From Crocinitomicaceae bacterium (lineage in GTDB: Bacteria > Bacteroidota > Bacteroidia > Flavobacteriales_D > Crocinitomicaceae): a stretch of 64,000 nt of DNA. The translations under genes were made by a program, and so were the position numbers. Location: contig JAQVCM010000015.1 of the NCBI GenBank assembly GCA_028689775.1, positions 1 through 64,000 on the forward strand. Reading direction: 5' to 3'. Each line of letters begins with the position of its first letter. Within the stretch, counting starts at the first letter, position 1. This document shows, one piece after another, positions 16,502-25,776 of the stretch. The notes beneath the pieces are model-generated. The model worked only from the letters and a program-made list of their open reading frames with translations. It was not told the DNA's origin and searched no databases.

Positions 16502-17452
16502 TTGTTGTATTCTGTTCAAATATCTGTGGTAGTTCCTTTATTCAATGAAGTTGAATCACTTCCTGAATTGCATTCTTGGATTGCAAGAGTGATGAATGCC
16601 AATAACTTGAGCTATGAAATTATTTTCATCGATGATGGAAGTAAAGATGGTTCTTGGGATGTTGTAGAAGCTTTGAAAATTGAAGACCAGCAAGTTCGTG
16701 GCATTAAATTTCAACGAAATTATGGAAAATCTGCTGCACTTCAAAAAGGATTTGAAGCAGTTACAGGTCAAGTTGTGATTACGATGGATGCCGATTTACA
16801 AGATAGTCCAGATGAAATTCCAGAATTGTACAACATGATTGTCAATCAAGGTTTTGATGTGGTTTCTGGATGGAAAAAGAAACGCTACGATCCGCTATCT
16901 AAAACAATTCCAACTAAATTATACAATTGGGCAGCGCGAAAATTGACGGGTATTTACCTGCACGATTTCAATTGTGGATTGAAAGCATATAAGTACGAAG
17001 TAGTCAAAAGTATTGAGTTGTATGGAGACATGCACCGATACATTCCACCTTTGGCAAAATTTGCAGGATTCAACAAAATAGGCGAGAAGGTAGTTGAACA
17101 CAGAGCTAGAAAATTTGGAACTACTAAGTTCGGATTGAATCGCTTTTTAAACGGTCCTTTGGATTTGTTATCAGTTGTGTTTATGGGGAAATTCGGAAAA
17201 AAACCAATGCACTTCTTTGGAGCTATCGGAACTTTGATGTTTTTAATCGGATTTGGAATTACGTTCTTCTTGATTTTTCAAAAATTATTCATCGACCAAA
17301 CAGGACGATTATTAGCAAATCGAACGGAATTTTACATTGCCATTGCAGCGATGATCATGGGAACACAATTTTTCTTAGCAGGATTTATTGCAGAATTAAT
17401 TGGACGTAATTCTTCCACGCGAAATGTATATTTGATCGAAAAAGAAATTTAA
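16502..17452 (+). CDS. family 2 glycosyltransferase, DPM1/GtrB-like
   Basis: 316 residues. A GT-A domain with VVVPLFNEVESLPEL, FIDDGSKDGSW and the DXD motif in VITMDADLQDSPDEI, then two C-terminal membrane helices (FFGAIGTLMFLIGFGITFFL and the IAIAAMIMGTQFFLAGFIAE stretch). This is the layout of enzymes that load a sugar onto polyprenyl phosphate at the inner membrane. No ATG exists before the conserved N terminus; TTG 16502 or 16505 is the start. It opens a five-gene operon with a HAD phosphatase 1 base downstream. Confidence 0.9.
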   Translation: MLYSVQISVVVPLFNEVESLPELHSWIARVMNANNLSYEIIFIDDGSKDGSWDVVEALKIEDQQVRGIKFQRNYGKSAALQKGFEAVTGQVVITMDADLQDSPDEIPELYNMIVNQGFDVVSGWKKKRYDPLSKTIPTKLYNWAARKLTGIYLHDFNCGLKAYKYEVVKSIELYGDMHRYIPPLAKFAGFNKIGEKVVEHRARKFGTTKFGLNRFLNGPLDLLSVVFMGKFGKKPMHFFGAIGTLMFLIGFGITFFLIFQKLFIDQTGRLLANRTEFYIAIAAMIMGTQFFLAGFIAELIGRNSSTRNVYLIEKEI

Positions 17453-17453
17453 G

Positions 17454-17984
17454 ATGATTTTTCCAGAAGTAAATCAAGATTGGACTTTATTTTTAGACCG
17501 CGATGGCGTTATCAATGTTCGCAAAATGGGTGGTTACATCGAAAACATCGAGCAATTTGAATTTCTTCCTGAAGCAAAAGAGGCCATTGCTGCATTTTCA
17601 AAAATATTTAAATACGTTTTTGTGGTGACTAATCAACAAGGAATTTCAAAAGGAATCATGACAGAAAGTAACCTTTTTGATATTCACCGTTACATGACCA
17701 ATGAAATTGAATTGGCTGGCGGAAAAATTGATGCGTGTTATCATGCTCCAGGATTGAAAGCAACGGATGTGACGAGAAGAAAACCTTTCCCAGGAATGGC
17801 ACTTGAAGCAAAAGAAAATTTTCCAACTGTTGACTTCCGTAAATCAATCATGGTAGGTGATACAGATTCAGACATTCAGTTTGGGAAAAATTTGGGAATG
17901 AAAACGATACGGATTAAAACGCTTGAGCCAATCGGAATTGAAGCGGATGCAACGGTAAACAATTTGAAAGAAATTCTAGGATGA
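17454..17984 (+). CDS. HAD-IIIA phosphatase, GmhB-like
   Basis: 176 residues with the HAD nucleophile motif LFLDRDGVINV, motif II VVTNQQGISKG, RRKPFPGMALEA and motif IV IMVGDTDSDIQFG. These match D,D-heptose-1,7-bisphosphate 7-phosphatase/histidinol-phosphatase-type enzymes. The GmhB zinc loop is incomplete: C-Y-H-A-P-G-L-K-A-T-D-V-T keeps one Cys and the His but lacks the downstream C-x-C pair, so substrate assignment stays open. It lies between a lipid-linked GT2 and surface proteins, suggesting a role in glycan precursor supply. The next gene overlaps its stop by 4 bases. Confidence 0.85.
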   Translation: MIFPEVNQDWTLFLDRDGVINVRKMGGYIENIEQFEFLPEAKEAIAAFSKIFKYVFVVTNQQGISKGIMTESNLFDIHRYMTNEIELAGGKIDACYHAPGLKATDVTRRKPFPGMALEAKENFPTVDFRKSIMVGDTDSDIQFGKNLGMKTIRIKTLEPIGIEADATVNNLKEILG

Positions 17985-18748
17985 AGAGATTACAGAATAT
18001 AATAGTGCTTTTGCTGGTTTTAAATGGTTCGTTTAATTCCCATTCTCAAATAAATCAAATAGATGGAAAGGGAATGATGCAAGGCGTTTGGGAGAAGAAA
18101 TATCCAAATAGCAATGCGTATCAATACAAAGGTCAGTTTAAAAACAACGTACCTGTTGGAACATTCACGTATTATTATCCTTCCACCAAGGTAAAGATGG
18201 TGATCAAACACGACGAAAAAACGAAGCGTTCAGAATCGTATATCTATTATGAATCCGGAAATTTAATGTCCTTTGGGATTTACATCAATCAAAAAAAAGA
18301 CAGTGTTTGGACTAAATTTGGTCCTTCCAAAAGAATCAGTGGGCGAGAGACTTACAAAAATGATCTGTTAGAAGGAAAGTCCTACGTGTATTTTGTTCCT
18401 GATGACTTAAATGACAAATCAGTTCGCATTGCCAAAGAAAGCAACTATAAAAATGGGAAACTAGATGGACTAACGATTGAGTATTTTGATTCAGGTGTTG
18501 TTAAGTCCAAATCCAATTATTCCAACGGATTACGTCACGGACAATTCATTACCAATTATCCTGGAGGAAATCCAATGTTAGAAGAGTATTATAAATACAA
18601 TTATAAGAATGGTTATTTTAGAGCTTTTGACGAACAAGGAAAAGAAATTGGAAAGAAATATTACAAAATGAATAATATACTGGAAGGTGAAGACTTACAA
18701 AATTGGATTGACGAATGCAAAAAGACAGGTAAAAAGATAAATGGTTAA
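17981..18748 (+). CDS. secreted MORN-like (YwqK-type) repeat protein
   Basis: A signal peptide (about residues 1-24, ending NSHSQ) is followed by repeated YxxGxxxGxxxxYxxxG units: YKGQFKNNVPVGTFTYYYPS, YYESGNLMSFG, YKNGKLDGLTIEYFDSG, YSNGLRHGQFITNYPGG. These are the MORN-variant repeats annotated as the YwqK toxin-antitoxin family, common as surface or periplasmic proteins in Bacteroidota. No toxin partner is seen. It overlaps the HAD gene by 4 bases. Confidence 0.82.
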   Translation: MKRLQNIIVLLLVLNGSFNSHSQINQIDGKGMMQGVWEKKYPNSNAYQYKGQFKNNVPVGTFTYYYPSTKVKMVIKHDEKTKRSESYIYYESGNLMSFGIYINQKKDSVWTKFGPSKRISGRETYKNDLLEGKSYVYFVPDDLNDKSVRIAKESNYKNGKLDGLTIEYFDSGVVKSKSNYSNGLRHGQFITNYPGGNPMLEEYYKYNYKNGYFRAFDEQGKEIGKKYYKMNNILEGEDLQNWIDECKKTGKKING

Positions 18749-18793
18749 ATAACTCATTAAAATTTAATAATTTAGCATTCTAAAATAACTCCA

Positions 18794-19471
18794 ATGAAAA
18801 AAAATAGCTTGTTTTTCAGTCTCATTTTAATTTTAATCACCGTTTCTTGCAAGAAAACAGTAAATGAACCGATTGATTTAAAGCACGATTATTTCCCAAT
18901 GGAGTTTGGCACTTTTGTGGAATACGATGTGACCTACATTTTCCATGATGAGGCTTTGTTAAAACACGATACGATTCACTATCAAATTAAAACGCAAATT
19001 GGAGATACGGTAATCGATAATTCGGGAAGAATTACCCGTAAATACAATCGTTACATTCGAGAAACCAGTGCGGATACATGGACGATAAAAGATGTTTGGA
19101 CAGCTATTTTGGTTGACAATCGTGCCGAATTGATCGAGGAAAACCAGCGAAAAGTAAAACTGATTTTTGAACCTACTGCATTAAAAACGTGGGACATCAA
19201 TCAATTCAACATGGATGAAAAGAGGATTGCTAGTTTAGATTCCATTGATGTTGCTCGAACGTATAGCAATCTCACCTTCAGTAAAACCTTGGTGGTAAAC
19301 GAACAAATTTACAGCACCTTGATCGATCGAATTAGCAAATACGAAATATATGCCCGAGGAGTTGGAATGATTTATAAAGTTGATAAAGATTTGAAATATA
19401 ATTTCGGCGAAAGCATTCCCAACAAAGGAACGGAGTATTATTATCAAATTACAAGACACGGTATTGAATAA
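18794..19471 (+). CDS. lipoprotein of unknown function
   Basis: The N terminus MKKNSLFFSLILILITVSCK ends in a lipobox (TVSC at residues 16-19) with lysines after the Cys, so it should be lipidated and possibly sent to the outer membrane. The mature part, about 205 residues, is beta-rich without a recognised domain. It follows the MORN-like gene by 45 bases, and its stop shares one base with the start of the GT4 gene (TAATG). Confidence 0.75.
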   Translation: MKKNSLFFSLILILITVSCKKTVNEPIDLKHDYFPMEFGTFVEYDVTYIFHDEALLKHDTIHYQIKTQIGDTVIDNSGRITRKYNRYIRETSADTWTIKDVWTAILVDNRAELIEENQRKVKLIFEPTALKTWDINQFNMDEKRIASLDSIDVARTYSNLTFSKTLVVNEQIYSTLIDRISKYEIYARGVGMIYKVDKDLKYNFGESIPNKGTEYYYQITRHGIE

Positions 19472-20592
19472 TGAAGATTGCGATCTTATCTGTATTTTAT
19501 CCTTATCGAGGAGGCATAGCCCAATTTAGCGGATCTCTGTTTCGAGCTATCGAAATGAATCACGAGGTCAAAGCATACAATTTTACACTTCAATATCCAT
19601 CTTTTCTATTTCCGGGAGAAACACAATTTGTGAAACCAGAAGATCGGGCAGATGTAATTCCATCCGATAGATTGTTGAATTCTGTTCAGCCTTTTTCATA
19701 CTTGAAAACAGCAAATCGTGTCAATGATTTCAAACCTGATGTTTTCATTTCAAATTATTGGATGTCTTTTTTTGGTCCTTCCATGGGCTTTGTTGCCAAA
19801 AAAATGGTTTCAAGCGCCAAACGAATTGCCATTCTTCACAACGTAATTCCGCACGAAAAACGCTTTTACGATACGCCTTTTAACCGTTATTTTTTAAACA
19901 ATCACGACGGATTCGTTGTTTTATCTTCCGCAGTTGAAAAAGACTTGTTAAGTCTGAAACCCGATGCCCAAATCTTAAAATTAGAACATCCAATTTACAG
20001 CCATTTTGGAGATAAAATAAAACGGGAAGAAGCACAGAATCAACTCAAAATCAATCCGGAAAAAAAAACAATCTTGTTTTTTGGAATCATTCGTGATTAC
20101 AAAGGATTGGATGTTTTGCTAAGCGCTTTTGGAATGTTATCAGATGATTATCAATTGGTTATTGCAGGTGAGTGCTATGGGAGTTTTGAAGTTTATCAAA
20201 CACAAATTGAACAATTGGGAATTCAAGACCGCTGCCATGTATTCAACCGCTACATTCCCGATCACGAAGTAGCTCCTTTTTTCTCCGCTGCTGATGTATG
20301 TATTTTACCTTATAAAAGTGCAACGCAAAGCGGAATTACGGCAATAGCACATCATTTTTGCGTACCCTTAATTGCAAGCAATGTTGGAGGATTAAAAGAG
20401 ACGATTATCGATGGTGAAAATGGTACAATAGTAGCCGAATCAAAACCAGAATTGTTTGCTTCGGCGATCGAAAATTACTTTAAAAACGACCTTCAGCAGA
20501 CTTTTTCTGAAAATATTCGAATTAAAAATAAAGAAAATTCTTGGACTGTATTCGCCGATAAAGTAATCTCTTTTGCACTTGAAATCAAGTGA
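19471..20592 (+). CDS. family 4 glycosyltransferase
   Basis: 373 residues, GT-B fold. N terminus MKIAILSVFYPYRGGIAQFS is an acceptor-side glycine loop; the C-terminal half has FFGIIRDYKGLDVLLSAF and the nucleotide-sugar motif ILPYKSATQSGITAIAHHFCVPLIAS, typical of GT4 enzymes. The substrate is unknown. Last gene of the GT2-HAD-MORN-lipoprotein-GT4 operon, in which it may extend a surface glycan. Confidence 0.9.
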   Translation: MKIAILSVFYPYRGGIAQFSGSLFRAIEMNHEVKAYNFTLQYPSFLFPGETQFVKPEDRADVIPSDRLLNSVQPFSYLKTANRVNDFKPDVFISNYWMSFFGPSMGFVAKKMVSSAKRIAILHNVIPHEKRFYDTPFNRYFLNNHDGFVVLSSAVEKDLLSLKPDAQILKLEHPIYSHFGDKIKREEAQNQLKINPEKKTILFFGIIRDYKGLDVLLSAFGMLSDDYQLVIAGECYGSFEVYQTQIEQLGIQDRCHVFNRYIPDHEVAPFFSAADVCILPYKSATQSGITAIAHHFCVPLIASNVGGLKETIIDGENGTIVAESKPELFASAIENYFKNDLQQTFSENIRIKNKENSWTVFADKVISFALEIK

Positions 20593-20683
20593 GATAGCCA
20601 AAATCAAGCATCTCTCTAACACACTTCAATTCTTCAAACAGCAGCACGTTGAAAACTAATTTTAAAGCTTTTTTATGCTTTGA

Positions 20684-20714
20684 TTGACATTAACGTTGGG
20701 AAATTCTATATTTG
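20684..20714 (+). promoter_or_regulatory. secDF promoter
   Basis: TTG (20684-20686) and an exact -7 box TATATTTG (20707-20714), spaced by 20 bases, 37 bases before the secDF ATG. Confidence 0.7.
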
Positions 20715-20751
20715 CGACCTTAAATAATAGATAAACTAACTAATAAGCAAC

Positions 20752-23715
20752 ATGCGTAATAAAGGATTTTTTTGGTTTCTGACCATTTTATTGACAGTAG
20801 TTTGCGTCTACCAACTATCTTTCACATGGGTAACCAATAACGAAGAAAAGAAAGCAGACAAAGAGGCAAATTTCATGGTAGATAGCTTGATGCAAGCTGC
20901 AAAAGCCAACGGAAACATCGGAACATTGCCAAATGGTGATGAAATTGACTTCGCTTTCCCAGAATCTGCAGAACTTGCAAAAGCAGCTTTTGTTAATCAA
21001 ATCTTAAAAGAAAAAGCAAATACTTCAGTTTACCCAATATTAGGGTCTAACTTCCAAGAAGTAAAATCAAAGTCTTTGGCTTTTGGTCTTGACCTTGTAG
21101 GAGGAATGAGTGTAACCTTAGAAGTTTCTGTTCCAGAATTGATTCAAAGTTATGCTAGAAATCCAAGAGATTCTAAGTTCAAAAAACCGTATGATGCTGC
21201 ATTGAGCGAGCATTTGGCGAAAGGAGGAAACTTCATTGACATTTTTGAAAAACAATTTGCACAAGCAAATGGTTCAGATGCTTTAATTGTTAAAGAATTG
21301 AACATCGACGAAATTGATGGTTTGAGCAGAAACTCTTCCAATTCAGATGTAATTAAAATCTTTAAGGATAGAGTTGCTGGTTCAATCGATGGTGTTGAGC
21401 AAATCATGAGTAAACGTATCAATCAATTTGGTGTGGCGCAACCAAACATCCAAAAAGATGTTGCTTCCAACAGGTTGTATATTGAATTACCAGGAGTTCA
21501 AGATGAAGCTACTGTAATTTCTCGTTTGAAATCAACTGCAAACCTTCAATTTTTTGAAACGTACAACAAAGAAGAAATTCAGTCTTTCTTAAATGATGCA
21601 GATAGAATCTCTAGAACCAAAGAATTGGTTTACGACGAGAAGGATACTACGCTTGTAGAAGAAGATCTTGTAAAAGCATTTGACAAAGGATTAAATGATT
21701 ATTTAATTGCTGGTGGAAATGCGACTATTGGTTTAGCGACTGTTGAAAATAAATTGAAAGTTGACCAAATGTTAGCTCGAAATGACATTCACAGAGTTTT
21801 CCCAACGGATTTAAAATTCATGTGGTCTCCAAACGCAGAAAAGAATGGATCTAACAAAGAATTGACGTACCAATTATACGCTGTGAAAATTCCAGAAAAT
21901 GGAAAAGCGAGAGTAGGTGGTTCGCATGTTAAAAAAGCAAGTGTTGGTAGAGATCAAACTTACGGTACCATTACTGTAAATGTTGAAATGACAACGGACG
22001 GTTCTGAACGTTGGGCAGAAATGACCAATGATAACAAAGGACGTAGCGTTGCAATCTCCATGGATGATGTTGTTTATTCTGCTCCATTGGTTCGTTCTGT
22101 AATCAACGGTGGAAACACTGAAATTTCTGGTAATTTCTCAGTTGAAGAAGCTGAAAGTTTATCTGGTCTTTTAAATGGAGGTTCGCTTCCTGCACCTTGT
22201 ATCATTAAAGATCAATCGAAAGTAGGACCAACAATTGGTGCCGAGAATTCTAAAGCTGGTTTGATTTCATTCGGAATTGCTTTCTTAGCTGTTTTCTTAT
22301 ACATGTACTTCTATTACGGTAAGGCTGGTTTAATAGCAAACATTGCTCTACTTGTAAACGTTGTATTTATCTTTGGAACATTGGCTTCTTTTGGAGCGGT
22401 TTTAACTTTAGCAGGTATTGCAGGTATCGTTTTGACGATTGGTACTGCGGTCGATGCAAATATTTTGATTTTTGAACGTATTCGAGAGGAAAAGCGAAGA
22501 GGTGTGGATGATAAATCTTCTGTAAGAGAAGGTTTCAATAGAGCTTTACCAGCGATTATTGATGCCAACATGACAGGAATGTTAGTTGCTGTTATCTTGA
22601 AATCTTTCGGAACAGGTGAAATTGAATCATTTGCAACGACATTGATTATTGGTATTTTTACTTCAGTATTCTCTGCAATTGTTATCTCTAAATTGATTAT
22701 CACAACTGCGGTTGAAAAAGGAAAAACATTTGAATATTCAACAAAACTTTCAAAAGGATTGTTCCAAAACTTTAATTTTGATTGGATTGGGAAAAGAAAG
22801 TATTTCTATATCTTCTCAATTGCGATTACAATTTTAGGAATCGTTGCTTTTGCTACTCGTGGGTTAAACCCAAGTGTTGAATTTACAGGTGGTAGAACAT
22901 ACTCTGTGAAATTTGAAAAAGAAGCAAACGTTGAAACAATCAAAGCGAACTTAGCAACGGTATTTGTTGAAAACAATCAAAAAGCTTCTGTTGAAGTGAA
23001 AACAAAATCAAACAACTACAACGTTGAGATTTTAACAAACTACAAATTGAACAACGACGGTGCAGGAGCAGAAGTTGAAGCGAAATTAAAAGAAGGTTTG
23101 GACTTAGGAAAAACATCCATGGGTGAATATCAAGTACTAGAATCTAGAACAATATCCACTTCTGTTTCTCAAGAAATGATCCAATCTTCAACCATTGCAA
23201 TCGTTTTTGCAATGTTGGCTATTTTCGCATACATCTTCTTCCGTTTCGGACAATGGCAATATTCCACCGGTGCTGTTCTTGGTTTGTTACATGACGTTAT
23301 TTTTACATTATCTGTATTCTCTTTGCTTCATGGAGTTCTTCCTTTCAACATGGATGTAAACCAAGCATTTATTGCAGCTATTCTAACGGTGATAGGTTAT
23401 TCCATTAACGATACTGTAATTGTTTATGACCGTATTCGTGAGAACTTAGGCTTGAATCCAAATGAAGACCGTGGTATGGTGATTAATAAATCATTGAACA
23501 CGACTTTATCAAGAACCATCAATACATCGATGACTTTATTCGTAGTGTTATTCATCATGTTCATTTTTGGTGGACCAGCAATTAAAGGATTCTTATTCGC
23601 ATTGTTGATTGGTGTGGTTATCGGAACGTATTCTTCATTGTGTGTATCTACACCATTGGTTTACGATTTAGGTAAAAAAATCAAATCTAAAAAAGCGGAA
23701 GCTGTAAAAGCATAA
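20752..23715 (+). CDS. secDF: fused protein-export membrane protein SecDF
   Basis: 987 residues with both halves of the SecYEG accessory complex. The SecD half has an N-terminal helix (residues 5-25), DLVGGMSVTLEV, the P1 head and a membrane block with GIVLTIGTAVDANILIFERIREE. The SecF half starts near residue 680 with NFDWIGKRKYFYIFS, continues PSVEFTGGRTYSVKFE and ends with VIGYSINDTVIVYDRIREN. The proton-path aspartates (D in AVDANILIFE and NDTVIVYD) are present. It uses the proton gradient to pull exported proteins through the inner membrane. SecDF fusion is normal in this phylum. Monocistronic with its own promoter and terminator. Confidence 0.97.
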   Translation: MRNKGFFWFLTILLTVVCVYQLSFTWVTNNEEKKADKEANFMVDSLMQAAKANGNIGTLPNGDEIDFAFPESAELAKAAFVNQILKEKANTSVYPILGSNFQEVKSKSLAFGLDLVGGMSVTLEVSVPELIQSYARNPRDSKFKKPYDAALSEHLAKGGNFIDIFEKQFAQANGSDALIVKELNIDEIDGLSRNSSNSDVIKIFKDRVAGSIDGVEQIMSKRINQFGVAQPNIQKDVASNRLYIELPGVQDEATVISRLKSTANLQFFETYNKEEIQSFLNDADRISRTKELVYDEKDTTLVEEDLVKAFDKGLNDYLIAGGNATIGLATVENKLKVDQMLARNDIHRVFPTDLKFMWSPNAEKNGSNKELTYQLYAVKIPENGKARVGGSHVKKASVGRDQTYGTITVNVEMTTDGSERWAEMTNDNKGRSVAISMDDVVYSAPLVRSVINGGNTEISGNFSVEEAESLSGLLNGGSLPAPCIIKDQSKVGPTIGAENSKAGLISFGIAFLAVFLYMYFYYGKAGLIANIALLVNVVFIFGTLASFGAVLTLAGIAGIVLTIGTAVDANILIFERIREEKRRGVDDKSSVREGFNRALPAIIDANMTGMLVAVILKSFGTGEIESFATTLIIGIFTSVFSAIVISKLIITTAVEKGKTFEYSTKLSKGLFQNFNFDWIGKRKYFYIFSIAITILGIVAFATRGLNPSVEFTGGRTYSVKFEKEANVETIKANLATVFVENNQKASVEVKTKSNNYNVEILTNYKLNNDGAGAEVEAKLKEGLDLGKTSMGEYQVLESRTISTSVSQEMIQSSTIAIVFAMLAIFAYIFFRFGQWQYSTGAVLGLLHDVIFTLSVFSLLHGVLPFNMDVNQAFIAAILTVIGYSINDTVIVYDRIRENLGLNPNEDRGMVINKSLNTTLSRTINTSMTLFVVLFIMFIFGGPAIKGFLFALLIGVVIGTYSSLCVSTPLVYDLGKKIKSKKAEAVKA

Positions 23716-23733
23716 TTTTAACGATCCATATTG

Positions 23734-23766
23734 AAGAGGCTGTTTCGAAAGATTCAGCCTCTTTTT
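23734..23766 (+). terminator. intrinsic terminator of secDF
   Basis: AAGAGGCTG pairs with CAGCCTCTT across a 12-base loop and runs into TTTT, 19 bases after the secDF stop. Confidence 0.88.
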
Positions 23767-23967
23767 GTTTCAGCTATATTTGAACCTAATTCAGCATAAT
23801 TTTCTATTCCAAACTGTACAAACTTACTTTTAGCGTTTAATTAACAACTCATCTTAAACTCGCTGAGTGACTTATTGAAATCAGCATATCACTGCAGAAG
23901 ATGAGCATTTAAGCCATTAAATGGATGCTGATAAAGGACTTCATATCGATTTCTTAACTGAAATTCT

Positions 23968-23975
23968 TAACTTTG
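23968..23975 (+). promoter_or_regulatory. -7 box abutting the NlpC/P60 start
   Basis: TAACTTTG, exact consensus, ends 6 bases before ATG 23982. The TTG at 23973, which would lengthen the frame, lies inside the box and is not a credible start. Confidence 0.55.
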
Positions 23976-23981
23976 CATCGC

Positions 23982-24527
23982 ATGAGGTTAAAAAAGTGGA
24001 TTGGAATTCTTGGTTTTTGTTTTTGTACAGTTTCAGTACAAGCACAAATCGTAAACGATACTGCGAGAATTTCTGCTGACATTCCTTTGGATTCTCTGAC
24101 CAAAATAGATCCAATCCGAAATCCTGAAAAAATTGATAAAGTGATTTCCTACGCGAAGAAATTCATGGGAACACCTTATCGTTATGCCGGAATGACACCT
24201 TCTGGTTTTGACTGTTCAGGATTCATTAATTATGTAATGGGAGATTTCGGTTTTACCTTGGCTCGTACAAGTTACAACATGGCTGAATATGGAAAAACGG
24301 TTAAATTATCAGAAGTTCGAAAAGGTGATTTGATTTTCTTCAAAGGAAGTAGCTTAAAATCCACACGCATTGGTCACGTCGGTTTGATTACCGAAGTAGT
24401 CGACGGACAAATTACCTTCATTCATTCAGCCAACGGCGGAGTGCAAATTACCAAATTCAACAACAGTCGGTATTACGTTCCGCGATTTATTAAGGCGACG
24501 CGATTGGATTACGGGGATTCGAAATAA
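23982..24527 (+). CDS. secreted NlpC/P60 (C40) peptidoglycan hydrolase
   Basis: After a signal peptide (MRLKKWIGILGFCFCTVSVQAQ) the single domain spans about residues 55-175. The catalytic cysteine is in TPSGFDCSGFINYVM, the first histidine in RIGHVGLITEV and the third residue is probably H in FIHSANGGVQ, together with the RTSYNMAEYG loop. Such enzymes cut gamma-D-Glu-meso-diaminopimelate or similar bonds in stem peptides in the periplasm. The transcript appears leaderless. The 250 bases before the gene hold only its promoter. Confidence 0.93.
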   Translation: MRLKKWIGILGFCFCTVSVQAQIVNDTARISADIPLDSLTKIDPIRNPEKIDKVISYAKKFMGTPYRYAGMTPSGFDCSGFINYVMGDFGFTLARTSYNMAEYGKTVKLSEVRKGDLIFFKGSSLKSTRIGHVGLITEVVDGQITFIHSANGGVQITKFNNSRYYVPRFIKATRLDYGDSK

Positions 24528-24536
24528 GTTTTTTGA

Positions 24537-24604
24537 ACTGAAAATTTTACAGTTGGTTTACTGCGTGAAAAATTAGTTTAACTTTAACTGCAAATTTTAC
24601 TGTA
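24537..24604 (+). repeat. paired 18-bp motifs upstream of the ABC operon
   Basis: ACTGAAAATTTTACAGTT (24537-24554) and ACTGCAAATTTTACTGTA (24587-24604) agree at 15 of 18 positions and start exactly 50 bases apart, about five helical turns. They fill the gap before the ATP-binding gene and could be operator half-sites or chance. Confidence 0.35.
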
Positions 24605-24619
24605 AAAACAACTAACTGT

Positions 24620-25759
24620 ATGATTCAGTCCCGACTCAAAACTGCTACGAGTGCAATTCTACATGGAAATAACCAATTTGGTTTTCGTGCATTTGTAGAT
24701 TGTATTCTCGATACCGAAAATCCGGAGTGGTTTAAAAAATGCATCGACTTGATGAAGCAAAAAGAAGCTGGAACAATCGATGACAACCATTTCTATGAAT
24801 TGATTTTGAATTACTTATCAAAGCTTTCGGAAGATATTTCTAATTCTAGTTATAACGCTACTGTTTTATTGAATGCCAAAAATGTTTCTCGGTCCTATGG
24901 TTCTGGAAAATTTGCACTAAAAGATATTTCCTTAAAAATCAACCCGGGAGAAGTGATAGGTTTGGTAGGCGAGAATGGAAACGGTAAAACAACCTTACTT
25001 CGTATTCTTGCACAAGAATTATCATTCGATGCAGGAACGATCGAGTATGCGATAGCAGATAAAGAACGCTACGATCTGAGAACGCAACTAATATATATTC
25101 CACAGCGCACGCCAACGTGGTACGGAAGTTTATACGATAATTTAAAATTCACAGCGGCGAATTATGGTGTGAATGGTGAATTAAATCAGTTGCTGGTCGA
25201 CATGCTGATTATCCGCTTTGGATTGTGGGATTATCGAAAATTAAATTGGTCTGAACTGTCATCAGGTTACAAAATGCGTTTTGAACTTGCACGTACCTTT
25301 CTTAGAAAACCTAAAATTTTGTTGTTGGATGAGCCACTTGGGAATTTAGATGTCAAATCGCAGCAAATTATTTTAGAAGATTTAAAAGGATTAGCCCAAA
25401 GTCCAACGAATCCGATTGGTGTTGTTTTGAGCTCACAACAATTATTTGAAGTTGAAAAGGTCGCCGATAAAATTTTGTTTTTACGAAATGGAATTCCAGA
25501 ATACTATGCTGATAAATTGGATGAGAAACGAGTAACGGCTACGATTGTAGAATTGGAGACCATGGCTTCAGTAGAGGATGTAAAACGAGTTTTTTTAAAT
25601 CATTCAGCTTTCAAATTGACATTCAACGGCGGTGTTTATACGATTGAAACGGAGGAGCCAGAAGCTTTTAAAAAAATATTATCCGAATTGGCAAATTCAG
25701 ATTTGGAAATAGTTTACATCCGTGATATTTCTCATTCTACACGTCGATTTTTTATCTAA
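24620..25759 (+). CDS. ABC transporter ATP-binding protein with N-terminal extension
   Basis: 379 residues. The first 80 or so residues form an unrecognised helical region; the ATPase follows with Walker A GENGNGKTT (residues 117-125), a Q-loop in IYIPQRTP, signature ELSSGYKMR (LSSGY instead of LSGGQ, about 213-217) and Walker B ILLLDEPLGNLD. At the H-loop the sequence is LSSQQLFE, with Gln where the switch histidine is expected (about residue 273). A C-terminal 90-residue domain follows. It is 17 bases before a large membrane protein, presumably its permease. Confidence 0.88.
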   Translation: MIQSRLKTATSAILHGNNQFGFRAFVDCILDTENPEWFKKCIDLMKQKEAGTIDDNHFYELILNYLSKLSEDISNSSYNATVLLNAKNVSRSYGSGKFALKDISLKINPGEVIGLVGENGNGKTTLLRILAQELSFDAGTIEYAIADKERYDLRTQLIYIPQRTPTWYGSLYDNLKFTAANYGVNGELNQLLVDMLIIRFGLWDYRKLNWSELSSGYKMRFELARTFLRKPKILLLDEPLGNLDVKSQQIILEDLKGLAQSPTNPIGVVLSSQQLFEVEKVADKILFLRNGIPEYYADKLDEKRVTATIVELETMASVEDVKRVFLNHSAFKLTFNGGVYTIETEEPEAFKKILSELANSDLEIVYIRDISHSTRRFFI

Positions 25760-25776
25760 CATTAATCTTACATCCT

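Noticed and set aside
17981-18748. Toxin-antitoxin system suggested by the YwqK label
   Set aside because: The protein is secreted and MORN-like, with no neighbouring toxin; the family name is historical.
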